Shown here: one piece after another, positions 8,238-17,226 of the stretch
Numbering within the stretch: position 1 is the stretch's first letter
How the letters are laid out: every line of letters starts with the position of its first letter
Source: Limnohabitans sp. T6-20
GTDB taxonomy: Bacteria > Pseudomonadota > Gammaproteobacteria > Burkholderiales > Burkholderiaceae_C
Assembly: GCF_003063505.1 (NCBI RefSeq)
Contig: NZ_NERW01000001.1
Span: 364,501 to 428,500 of the forward strand
Direction of reading: 5' to 3'
Length of the DNA: 64,000 nucleotides
Made by a program: the position numbers and the translations under genes
The notes under the pieces: model-generated
The model's database searches: none
Told to the model about the DNA's origin: nothing
What the model saw: the letters and a program-made list of their open reading frames with translations, nothing else

Positions 8238-9482
8238 ATGAACATCCTTTTCGTCCACCAGAACTTTCCCGGTCAGTTCAAGCACTTGGCCCCCGCCATG
8301 GCGCGGCAAGGCCACCGCGTGGTGGCCCTGCACATCAACGCCTGCCCCCCTGTGCCGGGCGTAGAGCTGGTGCGCTACCCGGTCGCGGGCCGGCCCGGCC
8401 AAGGCACGCACCGCTGGCTGGCCGATCTGGAAGTCAAAACCCTGCGCGGCGAAGCCGCTTGGCAAGCTGCCGTGAAGCTGCGCGAACAAGGCTTTGTGCC
8501 CGATGCGATCGTGGCCCACCCCGGCTGGGGCGAGAGCCTGTTTTTGCAGCAAGTCTGGCCACAAGCACGGCTGGGCATTTATTGCGAGTTTTTCTACCAG
8601 CAACAAGGTGCCGACGTGGGCTTTGACCGGGAATTCGGCAGTCCAGACACCGACAACGTCTGCCGACTGCAAATGAAAAACGCCAACTATGAGCTGCATT
8701 TTCCGCGTGCGCACGCGGGCATCGCGCCCACGCACTGGCAGGCCTCCCTGTTCCCCGAGCCATTTGCCTCGCGCATCGCCGTCGTCCACGACGGCATCCG
8801 CACCGACCAGATCAGGCCTGACCCGACTGCGCGCATCCGCGTGCAAACCCCGCAAGGTGTTTTGCAACTGGGCAAAGACGACGAAGTCATTACCTTCGTC
8901 AACCGCAACCTGGAGCCCTATCGCGGCTACCACCAATTCATGCGGGCACTGCCCGCCATCCTGAAAGTCCGCCCCAATGCCCGCGTGGTCATCATCGGTG
9001 GCAACGAGGTCAGCTACGGCGCCGCGCCGCCACCCGGCTCCGACGGCCAAGCCCAAACGTGGCGCGAGATTTTCTTGAACGAGGTGAAGAGCGAGCTGGA
9101 CCTGTCACGCGTGCACTTTGTGGGCAAGGTGCCCTATGCCGATTTCTTGCGTGTGCTACAGGTGTCCACCGTGCACGTGTACCTGACCTACCCCTTTGTG
9201 CTGAGCTGGAGCTTGCTTGAGGCCATGAGCGCAGGCTGCGCCATCGTGGCCAGCGATACCGCCCCGGTGCGCGAAGCCATCCGCCACGGCGAAACCGGGC
9301 AACTGGTGGACTTCTTTGATCCGGCAGCGTTGGCACAGCAGGTGATTGACTTGTGCGACGACCCGGCTGAACGTGCACGGCTGGGGACGCAGGCACGGGC
9401 GTTTGCGGTGGAACACTACGATTTGGAGACGCGGTGTTTGCCTGGGCAGATGGCGTGGGTTGAGGAGTTAGCGGGAAAATAG
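8238..9482 (+). CDS. Glycosyltransferase family 4 protein
   Basis: A 414-residue GT-B fold glycosyltransferase, probably cytoplasmic or membrane-associated. The N-terminal domain starts MNILFVHQNFPGQFKHLAPA and is of the Glyco_trans_4_3 kind. The C-terminal nucleotide-sugar-binding domain contains FVNRNLEPYRGYHQFMRALP, HFVGKVPYADFLRVLQVSTV and the acidic donor-site motif SWSLLEAMSAGCAIVASDTA (E of the EX7E type). There is no surrounding polysaccharide cluster; its neighbours are a divergent dehydrogenase operon and an AT-rich islet. Sugar donor and acceptor are unknown. No clear ribosome site precedes the ATG. Confidence 0.88.
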   Translation: MNILFVHQNFPGQFKHLAPAMARQGHRVVALHINACPPVPGVELVRYPVAGRPGQGTHRWLADLEVKTLRGEAAWQAAVKLREQGFVPDAIVAHPGWGESLFLQQVWPQARLGIYCEFFYQQQGADVGFDREFGSPDTDNVCRLQMKNANYELHFPRAHAGIAPTHWQASLFPEPFASRIAVVHDGIRTDQIRPDPTARIRVQTPQGVLQLGKDDEVITFVNRNLEPYRGYHQFMRALPAILKVRPNARVVIIGGNEVSYGAAPPPGSDGQAQTWREIFLNEVKSELDLSRVHFVGKVPYADFLRVLQVSTVHVYLTYPFVLSWSLLEAMSAGCAIVASDTAPVREAIRHGETGQLVDFFDPAALAQQVIDLCDDPAERARLGTQARAFAVEHYDLETRCLPGQMAWVEELAGK

Positions 9483-9572
9483 TTTTTCGGCTAGTCCACT
9501 TAAAAATGGTTGCATGCTGTTCTTGTTCATTTCTGAACCACCAGCTTCTTTCATTATTCACCTATCAAGCCA

Positions 9573-10190
9573 ATGAGTAATTATTTTAGAACTGACACAG
9601 CGCTGGACTTAGTCGAAACGCTTGAGTTGACCAACGATTTTTTCTACAAAAGCAAAACTGATGCGCGTTACTGGAAGTGGTTCATAAATGCCTTGCACTC
9701 GGCAGTGCAAAGTACCGCATCACTTGCTCTTGAAGCTGGCAATGGGTTTTTAATACAAGAGCCGAAAATTGCGATGCAAATGATGAAGGCGGACATGTTC
9801 AAACCGGTTTCGCCGCGCATGGACCGCTTCATCGATCTCGTCAAAAAGTCTCTCGATAAGTCAAATCTCCGAGACTCAGCAATACCGTTTGAAGCCAATG
9901 ATTGCGTCATTGCATTCTCCTCAATTAATGACCTTCGCAATGATTTCGCGCACTTCAACGTTAAAAGCTGGTCTATCGAGTTCATGCTGATATTAAAAAA
10001 CTCTTCTATTCTTGCGGAGTACGTAGAGCACTACACGATCGGCACACCAGCAATTCTTTGGCACGATGAAGAACATCAACAGCGAGCAACTAAATCTGTG
10101 AAAAATTTGCGGAACCTAATTCAACTGCGTCTCACAACACAAAAACGACAAGTCCATGTACAAGGTACAACACAGTTTAACGAGACATAA
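9573..10190 (+). CDS. Uncharacterised protein with HEPN-like R-x4-H motif
   Basis: A 205-residue, mostly alpha-helical soluble protein with no signal peptide or membrane segment. I do not recognise a named family. Two features resemble HEPN domains: an amphipathic first helix (KWFINALHSAVQSTASLALE) and a later helix with DLRNDFAHF, which fits the R-x4-H motif of HEPN ribonucleases, including a polar residue right after the arginine. The gene is visibly AT-richer than its neighbours and uses codons such as tta and aaa that are rare in the rest of the window, suggesting transfer. No MNT-type nucleotidyltransferase partner is adjacent. It could equally be an inactive HEPN-fold protein. Confidence 0.65.
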   Translation: MSNYFRTDTALDLVETLELTNDFFYKSKTDARYWKWFINALHSAVQSTASLALEAGNGFLIQEPKIAMQMMKADMFKPVSPRMDRFIDLVKKSLDKSNLRDSAIPFEANDCVIAFSSINDLRNDFAHFNVKSWSIEFMLILKNSSILAEYVEHYTIGTPAILWHDEEHQQRATKSVKNLRNLIQLRLTTQKRQVHVQGTTQFNET

Positions 10191-10313
10191 AACCTATAAA
10201 GTGTCGTGAATCCGAGCCATAAATTTTAAGACGATAACTAAAAAAATCTTATCGTGTCAATCAGCACCTTGCCAATTGAAACAGTACAAAGCATATTTTG
10301 AATTCGCAATTTT

Positions 10314-10718
10314 TCACTTTCCAATTCGCGGAACAGGCACGCATTGCCCATTAACCGCCACCACAGCTACTGACTGCTTATCTTTCGCAACATACTGATA
10401 ACTGTATTTGACATCAGACAGCTCGATTTGCTCAGACAATCGACCATAGATGGTGTTGTCGTATTCTTTGCGCCAGTAATAGTAGACCGGGATCAAGGAT
10501 TCTGTACGCTCCGAAAACCTCCATTTCGTCTGTCGACTGCCTTCGGTATCGTATGAGATAGACATATCGCTCTTATTTATACATAGCGCAAATGTATGGT
10601 CTTTTTTTATACTATCGAATGCCTTCGAATAAAAAGTTCCATTACATGAAAAGCACATCTCCTGCGCGTGAGTGCTGAACCCAAACGATGTTACAAAGAG
10701 CAATGCCAAAATTTTCAT
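10314..10718 (-). CDS. Small secreted hypothetical protein
   Basis: A 134-residue protein with a clear signal peptide (MKILALLFVTSFGFSTHAQ) and a mature part starting EMCFSCNGTFYSK, with a CxxC pair near the new N-terminus and one more cysteine close to the C-terminus (NGQCVPVPRIGK). The remainder is rich in beta-type residues. I recognise no family. The ATG at 10718 is chosen for the GAGGAA ribosome site just upstream and the signal peptide; the frame stays open to 10751. AT-rich like the preceding convergent gene, it is probably part of the same acquired islet. Confidence 0.7.
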   Translation of the reverse strand: MKILALLFVTSFGFSTHAQEMCFSCNGTFYSKAFDSIKKDHTFALCINKSDMSISYDTEGSRQTKWRFSERTESLIPVYYYWRKEYDNTIYGRLSEQIELSDVKYSYQYVAKDKQSVAVVAVNGQCVPVPRIGK

Positions 10719-10814
10719 AATTTCCTCACTTCCAGTTTTCAACTTACTCATTTTTTTAACTCACAACAAACTTCCGCTGCTGTTGAATCGACGCATCCTC
10801 CGGGATGAGTAATA

Positions 10815-11621
10815 TCAGCTCCGGAACCGCTTCCGAGTCAACGCCAGCGCTATCCAAAACGACACCACTGCAAACCCCGCCAGCACCAACACATGACGCA
10901 GCGGTTGGTCCGGCCAGCGGTTCAAAAACAGCGGCCGCACCAAGTCGACGGCCACCGACAACGGCAACCAGTCGGCGATCACGCGCACGAAGCTGGGCAA
11001 TTGCTCTCGCGGGAAAAAGATGCCCGAGAGGAACATCATGGGCGTGAGAAACAGGGTGAAGTAATAGGTGAAGAAGTCGTAGCCTTTGGCCAGCGCATTG
11101 AAGATCAGCGCCATGCAGCTGAAGGTGATACCCACGCCCAGCAGCACGGGCCAGGCCACCAAGAGCTTCCAGCTGTGGCTGATGCCCAGCGCCAGCATCA
11201 CACCCAAAATGGCCGTGACGGTGAACAGCGCTTTGAACGCGGCCCACAGCATTTCGGCCAGCACCACGTCGTCCAAGCGCACCGGGGCGTTCATGATGCC
11301 GTCCCAGGTTTTTTGCACATGCATGCGCGAAAACGCCGAGTACAGCGCCTCAAACGTGGCGGCGTTCATGGCGCTCATGCAGATGCTGCCGCTGGCCAGG
11401 TACAGGATGTAGGGCACTTTCTCGCCGCCCAACTCGATCTGCCCGACCAAGGCCCCGAGGCCGTAACCAAAGGCCACCAGCCACATGAGCGGCTCGGCGA
11501 TGTTGCCCACCAGGCTGGGGATAGCGAGCTTTTTCCAGACCAGCCAGTTGCGCAGGAACACGGGCCACCAACGCATGGACAGGCGGGGCGCGGACCAGAT
11601 GTTGTTTTGAATTTGGCTCAT
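10815..11621 (-). CDS. ABC-2 type transporter permease, NodJ-like
   Basis: A 268-residue inner-membrane protein with about six membrane segments. IAEPLMWLVAFGYGLGALVG, PYILYLASGSICMSAMNAAT and LFLTPMMFLSGIFFPREQLP are typical of the NodJ/DrrB branch of ABC-2 exporters; the last is the usual amphipathic segment before the C-terminal helices. It pairs with the ATPase gene 3 bp upstream on the same strand. In rhizobia NodIJ exports lipo-oligosaccharide, but in Burkholderiales homologues are widespread without nod genes and the substrate is unknown. Confidence 0.88.
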   Translation of the reverse strand: MSQIQNNIWSAPRLSMRWWPVFLRNWLVWKKLAIPSLVGNIAEPLMWLVAFGYGLGALVGQIELGGEKVPYILYLASGSICMSAMNAATFEALYSAFSRMHVQKTWDGIMNAPVRLDDVVLAEMLWAAFKALFTVTAILGVMLALGISHSWKLLVAWPVLLGVGITFSCMALIFNALAKGYDFFTYYFTLFLTPMMFLSGIFFPREQLPSFVRVIADWLPLSVAVDLVRPLFLNRWPDQPLRHVLVLAGFAVVSFWIALALTRKRFRS

Positions 11622-11624
11622 GGC

Positions 11625-12554
11625 TCAACCCTCCTCACGGATCTGGCGTCCGGTCAATTTCAAGAACAGATCTTCCAGATTGGATGGTCGATGCAAGGTA
11701 CGCAGCGCAGGCCAGGCTTGCAAAGCGTTCAACAAGGAGCGGCTGTCGTGCGTGTAGAAAAACACGGTTTCACCGCTGACCTCGACCCGCCCTGCCAGGG
11801 CCTTCAAGCTGGCCTCTTGCGCCAGCGCCACCGCGCCTTGGCCAAACACCTCGACCACCTCAGGCTCCAGGTGCTCGGCGATCAGGTCACGGGGTTTGCC
11901 TTCGGCAATCTTGCGGCCTTGGTCGAGCACCAAGAGGCGCGAGCACAGGCGCTCGGCCTCGTCCATGAAGTGGGTGGTGAGCAAGATGGACTTGCCTTCT
12001 TGCAGCAGCACCTGCAGGCGCTCCCACATGAGGTGCCGCGCTTGCGGGTCCAGGCCCGTGGTGGGCTCATCCAGCATGAGCAGTTGCGGGTGGTTGATGA
12101 GGGCGCGGGCCAGGCTCAGGCGCCGCTTCATGCCGCCCGACAGTTCGCCGGGCTTGGCTTTGGCCTTGTGGGTGAGCGCACCAAACTCCAGCAAGTGGGG
12201 AATGCGCTCGCGGATGGTGGCGTCGGGCAAGCCAAAGTAACGGCCAAAGACCAAGAGGTTTTCTTCAGCGGTGAAGTCCGGGTCCAGCGTGTCCATTTGC
12301 GCGACCACGCCCAAACGGGCCTTGATGTCCAAGGCATCCTTGGGCATTTGCAAACCGTCGAAATAACGGATGGAGCCGCCATCGGGCTGCGACAAACCCA
12401 GACACATGCGCAGCGTGGTGGTTTTGCCCGCGCCGTTGGGGCCGATCACGCCCAGGCATTCGCCGGGCTCGATGTGGAAAGACAGGTCATTGACCACCGT
12501 GGCGTCGCCGTAGCGTTTGACCAAGTGTTCGACCGAAAGCAAAGGGGAGTTCAT
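11625..12554 (-). CDS. ABC transporter ATP-binding protein, NodI-like
   Basis: A 309-residue ATPase of the DrrA/NodI exporter class. Walker A (GPNGAGKTTTLRM), signature (ELSGGMKRRLSLARAL), Walker B ([14 protein letters not shown]) and switch (ILLTTHFMDEAERL) are all intact, followed by the C-terminal extension typical of this class (about residues 225-309). The ATG at 12554 (MNSPLLSVEHLVKRYG) is chosen. The open frame runs on to 12626, but that extension is translated REP sequence ([10 protein letters not shown]) and is not protein. Works with the downstream permease as a two-gene exporter. Confidence 0.92.
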   Translation of the reverse strand: MNSPLLSVEHLVKRYGDATVVNDLSFHIEPGECLGVIGPNGAGKTTTLRMCLGLSQPDGGSIRYFDGLQMPKDALDIKARLGVVAQMDTLDPDFTAEENLLVFGRYFGLPDATIRERIPHLLEFGALTHKAKAKPGELSGGMKRRLSLARALINHPQLLMLDEPTTGLDPQARHLMWERLQVLLQEGKSILLTTHFMDEAERLCSRLLVLDQGRKIAEGKPRDLIAEHLEPEVVEVFGQGAVALAQEASLKALAGRVEVSGETVFFYTHDSRSLLNALQAWPALRTLHRPSNLEDLFLKLTGRQIREEG

Positions 12555-12583
12555 GCCCGGATTGTGCCTGTTGGGTCGCCACC

Positions 12584-12704
12584 ATTCGGCCGCAGGGGCG
12601 ACCTCCCACAGGAAACAGGTCTCCATCTTTGTGGGAGCGAGCCCCTGCTCGCGAATGATTGATCAACCATGGCACGCATTCGGCCGCAGGGGCGGCCTCC
12701 CACA
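12584..12704. repeat. REP cluster, three palindromic units
   Basis: Three 27-base units alternate in orientation: 12584-12610 and 12678-12704 (attcggccgcaggggcg... ending ctcccaca) and 12630-12656 (tgtgggagcgag... ending ctcgcgaat). Each unit carries an internal hairpin (GGCCGC/GCGGCC or CGAGC/GCTCG) and conserved ends (tgtgggag, cgaat). This is the arrangement of REP/REPIN elements mobilised by RAYT transposases. No RAYT gene is in the window. Confidence 0.85.
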
Positions 12705-12773
12705 GGGGGAAAACCCGAGCAGGCGGCCCGATAAAATCGGGGCCTTCTACTGATCCGCCCAAGCGGCCCCCTC

Positions 12774-13631
12774 ATGTCCCCTTCTTTCTCTAACCGCCTG
12801 GCGGTTTTGCCGCAGTACCTGATTCCCAAGCAAGCCCTGACCGCCTTTGCGGGCTGGGTGGCGGGTAGCCAGTGGGGTGTTGTGACCACCGGCATCATCG
12901 ACCGCTTTGTGCGCCGCTACAACGTGAACATGAGCGAAGCGGCCAACCCGGACACGGCCAGCTACAAGAGCTTCAACGAGTTTTTCACCCGTCCGCTCAA
13001 GGCCAGCGCACGCCCATTGGCCGCAGCGGCCTACGTCAGCCCTGTGGACGGGGCCATCAGCCAATGCGGCCCCATTACGGGCGATCAGGTCTTTCAGGCC
13101 AAAGGCCACAGCTACAGCACCCGCGCCCTGGTGGGTGGCGATGCGGCACTGGCCGCACAGTTTCAGGACGGCGAGTTTGCCACGCTCTACCTGAGCCCAC
13201 GCGACTACCACCGCATCCACATGCCTTGCGCCGGCCGCTTGACCCGCATGATTTACGTGCCGGGCGATCTGTTCTCGGTCAACCCCACCACGGCCCGTGG
13301 CGTGCCGGGCCTGTTTGCCCGCAACGAGCGGGTGGTGTGCGTGTTTGAAGGCGAGCACGGCCCGTTTGTGATGGTGCTGGTGGGCGCGACGATTGTGGGC
13401 AGCATGGCCACCGTGTGGCACGGTGTGATCAACCCGCCGCGCCCGGGCCAGGTGCGCGAGTGGACCTATGAGATGGGCAACATCACCCTGGCGCAGGGTG
13501 AAGAGATGGGCCGCTTTTTGCTCGGGTCCACCGTGGTGATGCTGTTCCCCAAGGACGTGATGCAGTTCAACACCGACTGGACACCCACCCGGCCCATTTG
13601 CATGGGCGAGGCGATGGGAACGTTGAATTAA
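12774..13631 (+). CDS. psd: Phosphatidylserine decarboxylase
   Basis: Makes phosphatidylethanolamine from phosphatidylserine at the inner membrane. The proenzyme self-cleaves at the LGST motif, seen here as GRFLLGSTVVMLFPK near residue 255, to create the pyruvoyl group. Upstream catalytic regions are present: YVSPVDGAISQCG with the conserved aspartate, and LSPRDYHRIHMPCAG with the HRxH-type histidines. At 285 residues it is a standard bacterial class I enzyme. A single gene followed by a terminator and REP units, with REP units also upstream. Confidence 0.96.
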   Translation: MSPSFSNRLAVLPQYLIPKQALTAFAGWVAGSQWGVVTTGIIDRFVRRYNVNMSEAANPDTASYKSFNEFFTRPLKASARPLAAAAYVSPVDGAISQCGPITGDQVFQAKGHSYSTRALVGGDAALAAQFQDGEFATLYLSPRDYHRIHMPCAGRLTRMIYVPGDLFSVNPTTARGVPGLFARNERVVCVFEGEHGPFVMVLVGATIVGSMATVWHGVINPPRPGQVREWTYEMGNITLAQGEEMGRFLLGSTVVMLFPKDVMQFNTDWTPTRPICMGEAMGTLN

Positions 13632-13635
13632 TGGG

Positions 13636-13671
13636 GATCTGACCCCGATTATTTTGAGTCAGATCGTTTTT
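13636..13671 (+). terminator. Putative terminator of psd
   Basis: An 8-bp inverted repeat GATCTGAC / GTCAGATC (13636-13643, 13658-13665) with a 14-base loop is followed by gttttt on the plus strand, 4 bases after the psd stop codon. The loop is long, so termination may be weak. The GGGG-ATCTGA-CCCC subsequence resembles short mobile palindromes of Burkholderiales. Confidence 0.55.
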
Positions 13672-13746
13672 GTGGGAGCGAGCCCCTGCTCGCGAAAGCT
13701 CGGCTGAGCCACTGCACACATTCGGCCGCAGGGGCAGCCTCCCACA
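13671..13746. repeat. REP pair (REPIN-like), inverted
   Basis: Unit 13671-13696 (tgtgggagcgag... to ctcgcgaa) and inverted unit 13720-13746 (attcggccgcagg... to ctcccaca) are separated by 23 bases. The pair can fold as one long hairpin through its complementary tgtgggag and ctcccaca ends, the typical form of a REPIN. It lies between psd and kup. Confidence 0.8.
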
Positions 13747-13825
13747 GAGACAACCCACTCACACATAGGCAGCATTCAAATACCGAGCGCAGATCAGCGG
13801 CTTCAGCCCCGACTTGCAAGTTCAA

Positions 13826-15700
13826 TCAGATTTCGATCTTGGAGCCCAGCTCGACCACCGCGTTGGTGGGCAGGTTCAAGAACTCGGCCGCCGCACTGGC
13901 GTTGTGGTGCATTTGAGCAAACAACTTTTCGCGCCAGGTGGCCATGCCGCCGCCAATGGTGGGGATCACGATGTCACGTGACAGGAAGTAGCTGGTCATC
14001 ATGGGGTCGAGCTTGTAGCCGTCATCCTGAATATTGGCCAGTGCCGATGGCAAGTCGGGGTTGTCCTTGAAGCCGTAGTTGACGATGACTTGCCAGCAAT
14101 CGTTGCCCAGCGGCGTCACATCCAGGCGCTTGTCGGCGTCCATGCGGGGCACTTCGTGGCTGCGCACAGTGACAAACAGATTGCGCTCGTGCAAGACTTT
14201 GTTGTGCTTGAGGTTGTGCAGCAAGGCATTGGGCACCGCACCGGTTTCAGCGGTCAAAAACACCGCCGTGCCTTCCACCCGAGTGGGCGGTGCAATGAAA
14301 ACAGCTTCAAGAAAATCGCTCAGCTTCAGGGCGTCAGAACGCAAAGAATCGTTCAGCAGGCGGCGACCATCGTGCCAGGTCAGCATGAGGGTGAACACGG
14401 CCGCACCAATGAACAAGGGGAACCAGCCGCCATCAAACAACTTGAGCAGGTTGGAAGCCCAGAACGCCAGATCCACGACGAAGAAGAAGCCCGTTGCGCC
14501 AATGCACAGCGCCAGCGGCAGCTTCCAGGCGTAGCGGATCACAAAGAAGGTGAGCACGGTGGTGATCAGCATGTCGGTGCACACCGCAATGCCGTAGGCC
14601 GCTGCCAGGTTGCTGGACGACTTGAACATGACGACCGCCAACACGATGGCGACGAACAGGCCCCAGTTCACAAAGGGCATGTAGATCTGCCCCGTGTCGG
14701 TTTCGCTGGTGTGTTGCACCTGCAAGCGAGGCAAATAACCGAGCTGGATGACCTGTTTGGTCACGCTGAACGCGCCAGAAATCAGGGCTTGCGAGGCGAT
14801 GACCGTGGCCATGGTGGCCAGGCCGACCAAGGGCACCAAGGCCCAGTCGGGCGCCATCATGAAAAACGGGTTTTTGACGGCCTCGGGCTCTGACAACAGC
14901 AACGCACCTTGGCCGAAATAGTTGAGAGTCAGGCAGGGCATGACCACGCTGAACCAGGCCAGGCGGATCGGTTTTTTGCCAAAGTGACCCATGTCGGCAT
15001 AAAGGGCTTCGCCACCCGTGACGCACAACACCACGGCACCCAAAATGATGAAGGTGATGCCCGGGTTGTGCCACATGAAGCCCAAAGCGTAATGCGGGCT
15101 GATGGCGAACAGGATTTCGGGGTGCTGAACGATGTGCGACACGCCCAGCAAGGCGATGGTGGCAAACCACACCAAAGTGATGGGGCCAAAAAATTTGCCA
15201 ATGCCCGCCGTGCCGCGCTTTTGCACCCAGAACAGCATGAACAAAATGACCAGGGTCAGCGGAATCACCGATTTTTTGAAGGCTGGAGAGATGACCTCCA
15301 GGCCCTCGACTGCCGACAGCACAGAAATGGCCGGGGTGATGACCCCATCGCCATAAAACAGGCAGGTGCCAAAAATACCCACCACCAGCAACACCTTGCG
15401 CAACTGGGGCCGGTCTTTGACCGATTGCGAAGCCAGCGCCAGCATGGCCACCAAACCGCCCTCGCCGTGGTTGTCAGCGCGCAGCACCAGCACCACATAT
15501 TTGACCGACACGATGGTGGTCAGGGTCCAAAAAAAGATGGAGAGGATGCCGTAAACGTTTTCGTGCGTGAAGGGCACATGGCCGGAGCCAAACACCTCTT
15601 TCATGGCATACAGCACGCTGGTGCCGATGTCGCCATAAACGACGCCAATGGCGCCCAAAGTCAGTGCGACGAGTGAAGAACGGGTAGAAGACACGGGCAT
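13826..15700 (-). CDS. kup: Low-affinity potassium transporter Kup
   Basis: A K+/H+ symporter of the inner membrane, about 624 residues with roughly 12 membrane segments and a C-terminal cytoplasmic domain. The N-terminal family signature [20 protein letters not shown] is intact, as are [15 protein letters not shown] and [21 protein letters not shown] chose the ATG at 15700 ([13 protein letters not shown]); a longer frame opens at 15718. Transcribed in the same direction as gshA with a 105-bp gap. No kdp genes or regulator are nearby. Confidence 0.95.
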   Translation of the reverse strand: MPVSSTRSSLVALTLGAIGVVYGDIGTSVLYAMKEVFGSGHVPFTHENVYGILSIFFWTLTTIVSVKYVVLVLRADNHGEGGLVAMLALASQSVKDRPQLRKVLLVVGIFGTCLFYGDGVITPAISVLSAVEGLEVISPAFKKSVIPLTLVILFMLFWVQKRGTAGIGKFFGPITLVWFATIALLGVSHIVQHPEILFAISPHYALGFMWHNPGITFIILGAVVLCVTGGEALYADMGHFGKKPIRLAWFSVVMPCLTLNYFGQGALLLSEPEAVKNPFFMMAPDWALVPLVGLATMATVIASQALISGAFSVTKQVIQLGYLPRLQVQHTSETDTGQIYMPFVNWGLFVAIVLAVVMFKSSSNLAAAYGIAVCTDMLITTVLTFFVIRYAWKLPLALCIGATGFFFVVDLAFWASNLLKLFDGGWFPLFIGAAVFTLMLTWHDGRRLLNDSLRSDALKLSDFLEAVFIAPPTRVEGTAVFLTAETGAVPNALLHNLKHNKVLHERNLFVTVRSHEVPRMDADKRLDVTPLGNDCWQVIVNYGFKDNPDLPSALANIQDDGYKLDPMMTSYFLSRDIVIPTIGGGMATWREKLFAQMHHNASAAAEFLNLPTNAVVELGSKIEI

Positions 15701-15805
15701 TGACCTGACGCGGGTCAAGCCGGATGGAAAACAAGTAGACTATTTTGCGCCCGATTCCAGCCCCGTGTCACCGTTCCTTTGGGGATTTGTTGCAGTGCAA
15801 CAACT

Positions 15806-17101
15806 TTAGTCGTAAACCTCGGCCTCGGGGTCGGTCGCTTCCAGCTCGTAACTGGCCGCCAACATGGCCAAACGGCCAATCACGCCATACATGTAAAAGC
15901 GGTTGGGCACGCTGGCACCGGGTTTGACGCCAGGCTGGGGCAGGTGCGGGGTGTCGGCAAAGGCCAAAGGCACAAAGCTGGCGCCCGGGGCGTTGAGGTT
16001 TTCGTCCACACCGCGCTCGGCGTGCACGCGGTAAAAACCACCCACCACATAGCGGTCCATCATGTAGACCACCGGCTCGGCCACGGCGTCGTTGATGCGC
16101 TCGTTGGTCAGCACGCCTTCCTGGATGATCACGTCATTGACGGTCTGGCCGTCCTTGATGACATTCATCTTGTTGCGGGTCTTGCGGTTGAGCGCGTCCA
16201 GATCGGCCACATCGCGCACCGTCATGATGCCCATGCCGTAAGTGCCGTTGTCGGCCTTGACGACCACAAACGGCTTTTCGTTGATGCCGTATTCCTTGTA
16301 TTTGCGCTTGATCTTGGTCAGCAGCGCATCCACGTTGCTGCGCAGGCATTCCATGCCCGTGCCTTCGGCAAAGTTCACATCGCCACACTGGCTGAACATC
16401 GGGTTGATCAGCCAGGGGTCGATGCCCAGCAGCTTGCCAAAGCGCTTGGCCACTTCCTCGTAGCTCTGAAAGTGCTTGGTCTTGCGGCGCACGCTCCAGC
16501 CCGCGTGCAGCGGCGGCAGCAGGTATTGCTCATGCAGGTCTTCCAGAATGCCTGGGGCACCGGCCGACAGATCGTTGTTGAGCAAGATGGTGCAGGGGTC
16601 GAAGTCTTTCAGGCCCAAGCGGTGCTTGCTGCGCACCACCGGCTCCAGGGTGATGCTCTCGCCATTGGGCAGCTCGATGGTGGTCGGCTCCTTGATTTCG
16701 GGATTGATCGAACCAATGCGCACATTCAGGCCCGCCATGTGGAAGATGCGCTGCAACTGCATCACGTTCGTCAGATAGAAGGTGTTGCGGGTGTGGTTTT
16801 CCGGAATGATCAGCAGGTTTTTGGCTTCCGGACAGATCTTCTCGACCGCCGCCTGGGCGGCTTGCACGGCCAAAGGCAGCATTTCCTGTGTCAGGTTGTT
16901 CCAGCCGCCGGGGTAGAGGTTGGTGTCCACCGGGGCCAGCTTGAAGCCTGCGTTGCGGATGTCCACCGATGTGTAGAACGGCGGCGTGTGCTCCATCCAC
17001 TCCAGACGGAACCAGCGCTCAATCGCGGGCATGGAATCGAGGATGCGCTGCTCCAGCTCATTGATGGGGCCGTTCAGGGCAGTGACAAGATGGGGAACCA
17101 T
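15806..17101 (-). CDS. gshA: Glutamate--cysteine ligase
   Basis: Catalyses the ATP-dependent first step of glutathione synthesis. The 431-residue sequence is of the distinct GshA type found in betaproteobacteria and acidithiobacilli, unrelated in length to the ~520-residue E. coli enzyme. Recognisable stretches are APVDTNLYPGGWNNLTQEML, IIPENHTRNTFYLTNVMQLQ and VKADNGTYGMGIMTVRDVAD, the last an ATP-grasp-like glycine-rich segment. The ATG at 17101 has AAAGG 7 bases upstream. gshB is not adjacent. Confidence 0.93.
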   Translation of the reverse strand: MVPHLVTALNGPINELEQRILDSMPAIERWFRLEWMEHTPPFYTSVDIRNAGFKLAPVDTNLYPGGWNNLTQEMLPLAVQAAQAAVEKICPEAKNLLIIPENHTRNTFYLTNVMQLQRIFHMAGLNVRIGSINPEIKEPTTIELPNGESITLEPVVRSKHRLGLKDFDPCTILLNNDLSAGAPGILEDLHEQYLLPPLHAGWSVRRKTKHFQSYEEVAKRFGKLLGIDPWLINPMFSQCGDVNFAEGTGMECLRSNVDALLTKIKRKYKEYGINEKPFVVVKADNGTYGMGIMTVRDVADLDALNRKTRNKMNVIKDGQTVNDVIIQEGVLTNERINDAVAEPVVYMMDRYVVGGFYRVHAERGVDENLNAPGASFVPLAFADTPHLPQPGVKPGASVPNRFYMYGVIGRLAMLAASYELEATDPEAEVYD

Positions 17102-17226
17102 GGGCGACCTTTATGGGGCTGAAGTGACAAAAACAAGGAAATCATATGGGGCCAGAAGGTGCCATTGCAAGCACTGACCGGACAAAGGCCAAGGGCATGT
17201 GCGCCCAGCCACCCAGAACGAGCAGA

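Noticed and set aside
8052-9056. Minus-strand 334-codon frame under the glycosyltransferase gene
   Set aside because: It is the antisense shadow of a gene with clear family motifs; its translation has no recognisable domains and it runs into the AT-rich promoter.
10815-12554. Nodulation system
   Set aside because: NodI/NodJ-like exporters are common in non-symbiotic betaproteobacteria, and no nodABC-type genes are present.
10893-12662. Plus-strand 589-codon frame over the NodIJ-like genes
   Set aside because: Antisense to two genes with intact ABC motifs; the His/Gln-rich composition is typical of shadows in GC-rich DNA.
13636-13671. Riboswitch or attenuator after psd
   Set aside because: The position directly behind the stop codon and the T-run fit a terminator; no downstream gene is read in that direction.
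12584-13746. CRISPR array from repeated 27-base units
   Set aside because: Units alternate in orientation, are palindromic, have irregular spacers and no cas genes nearby; they are REP elements.
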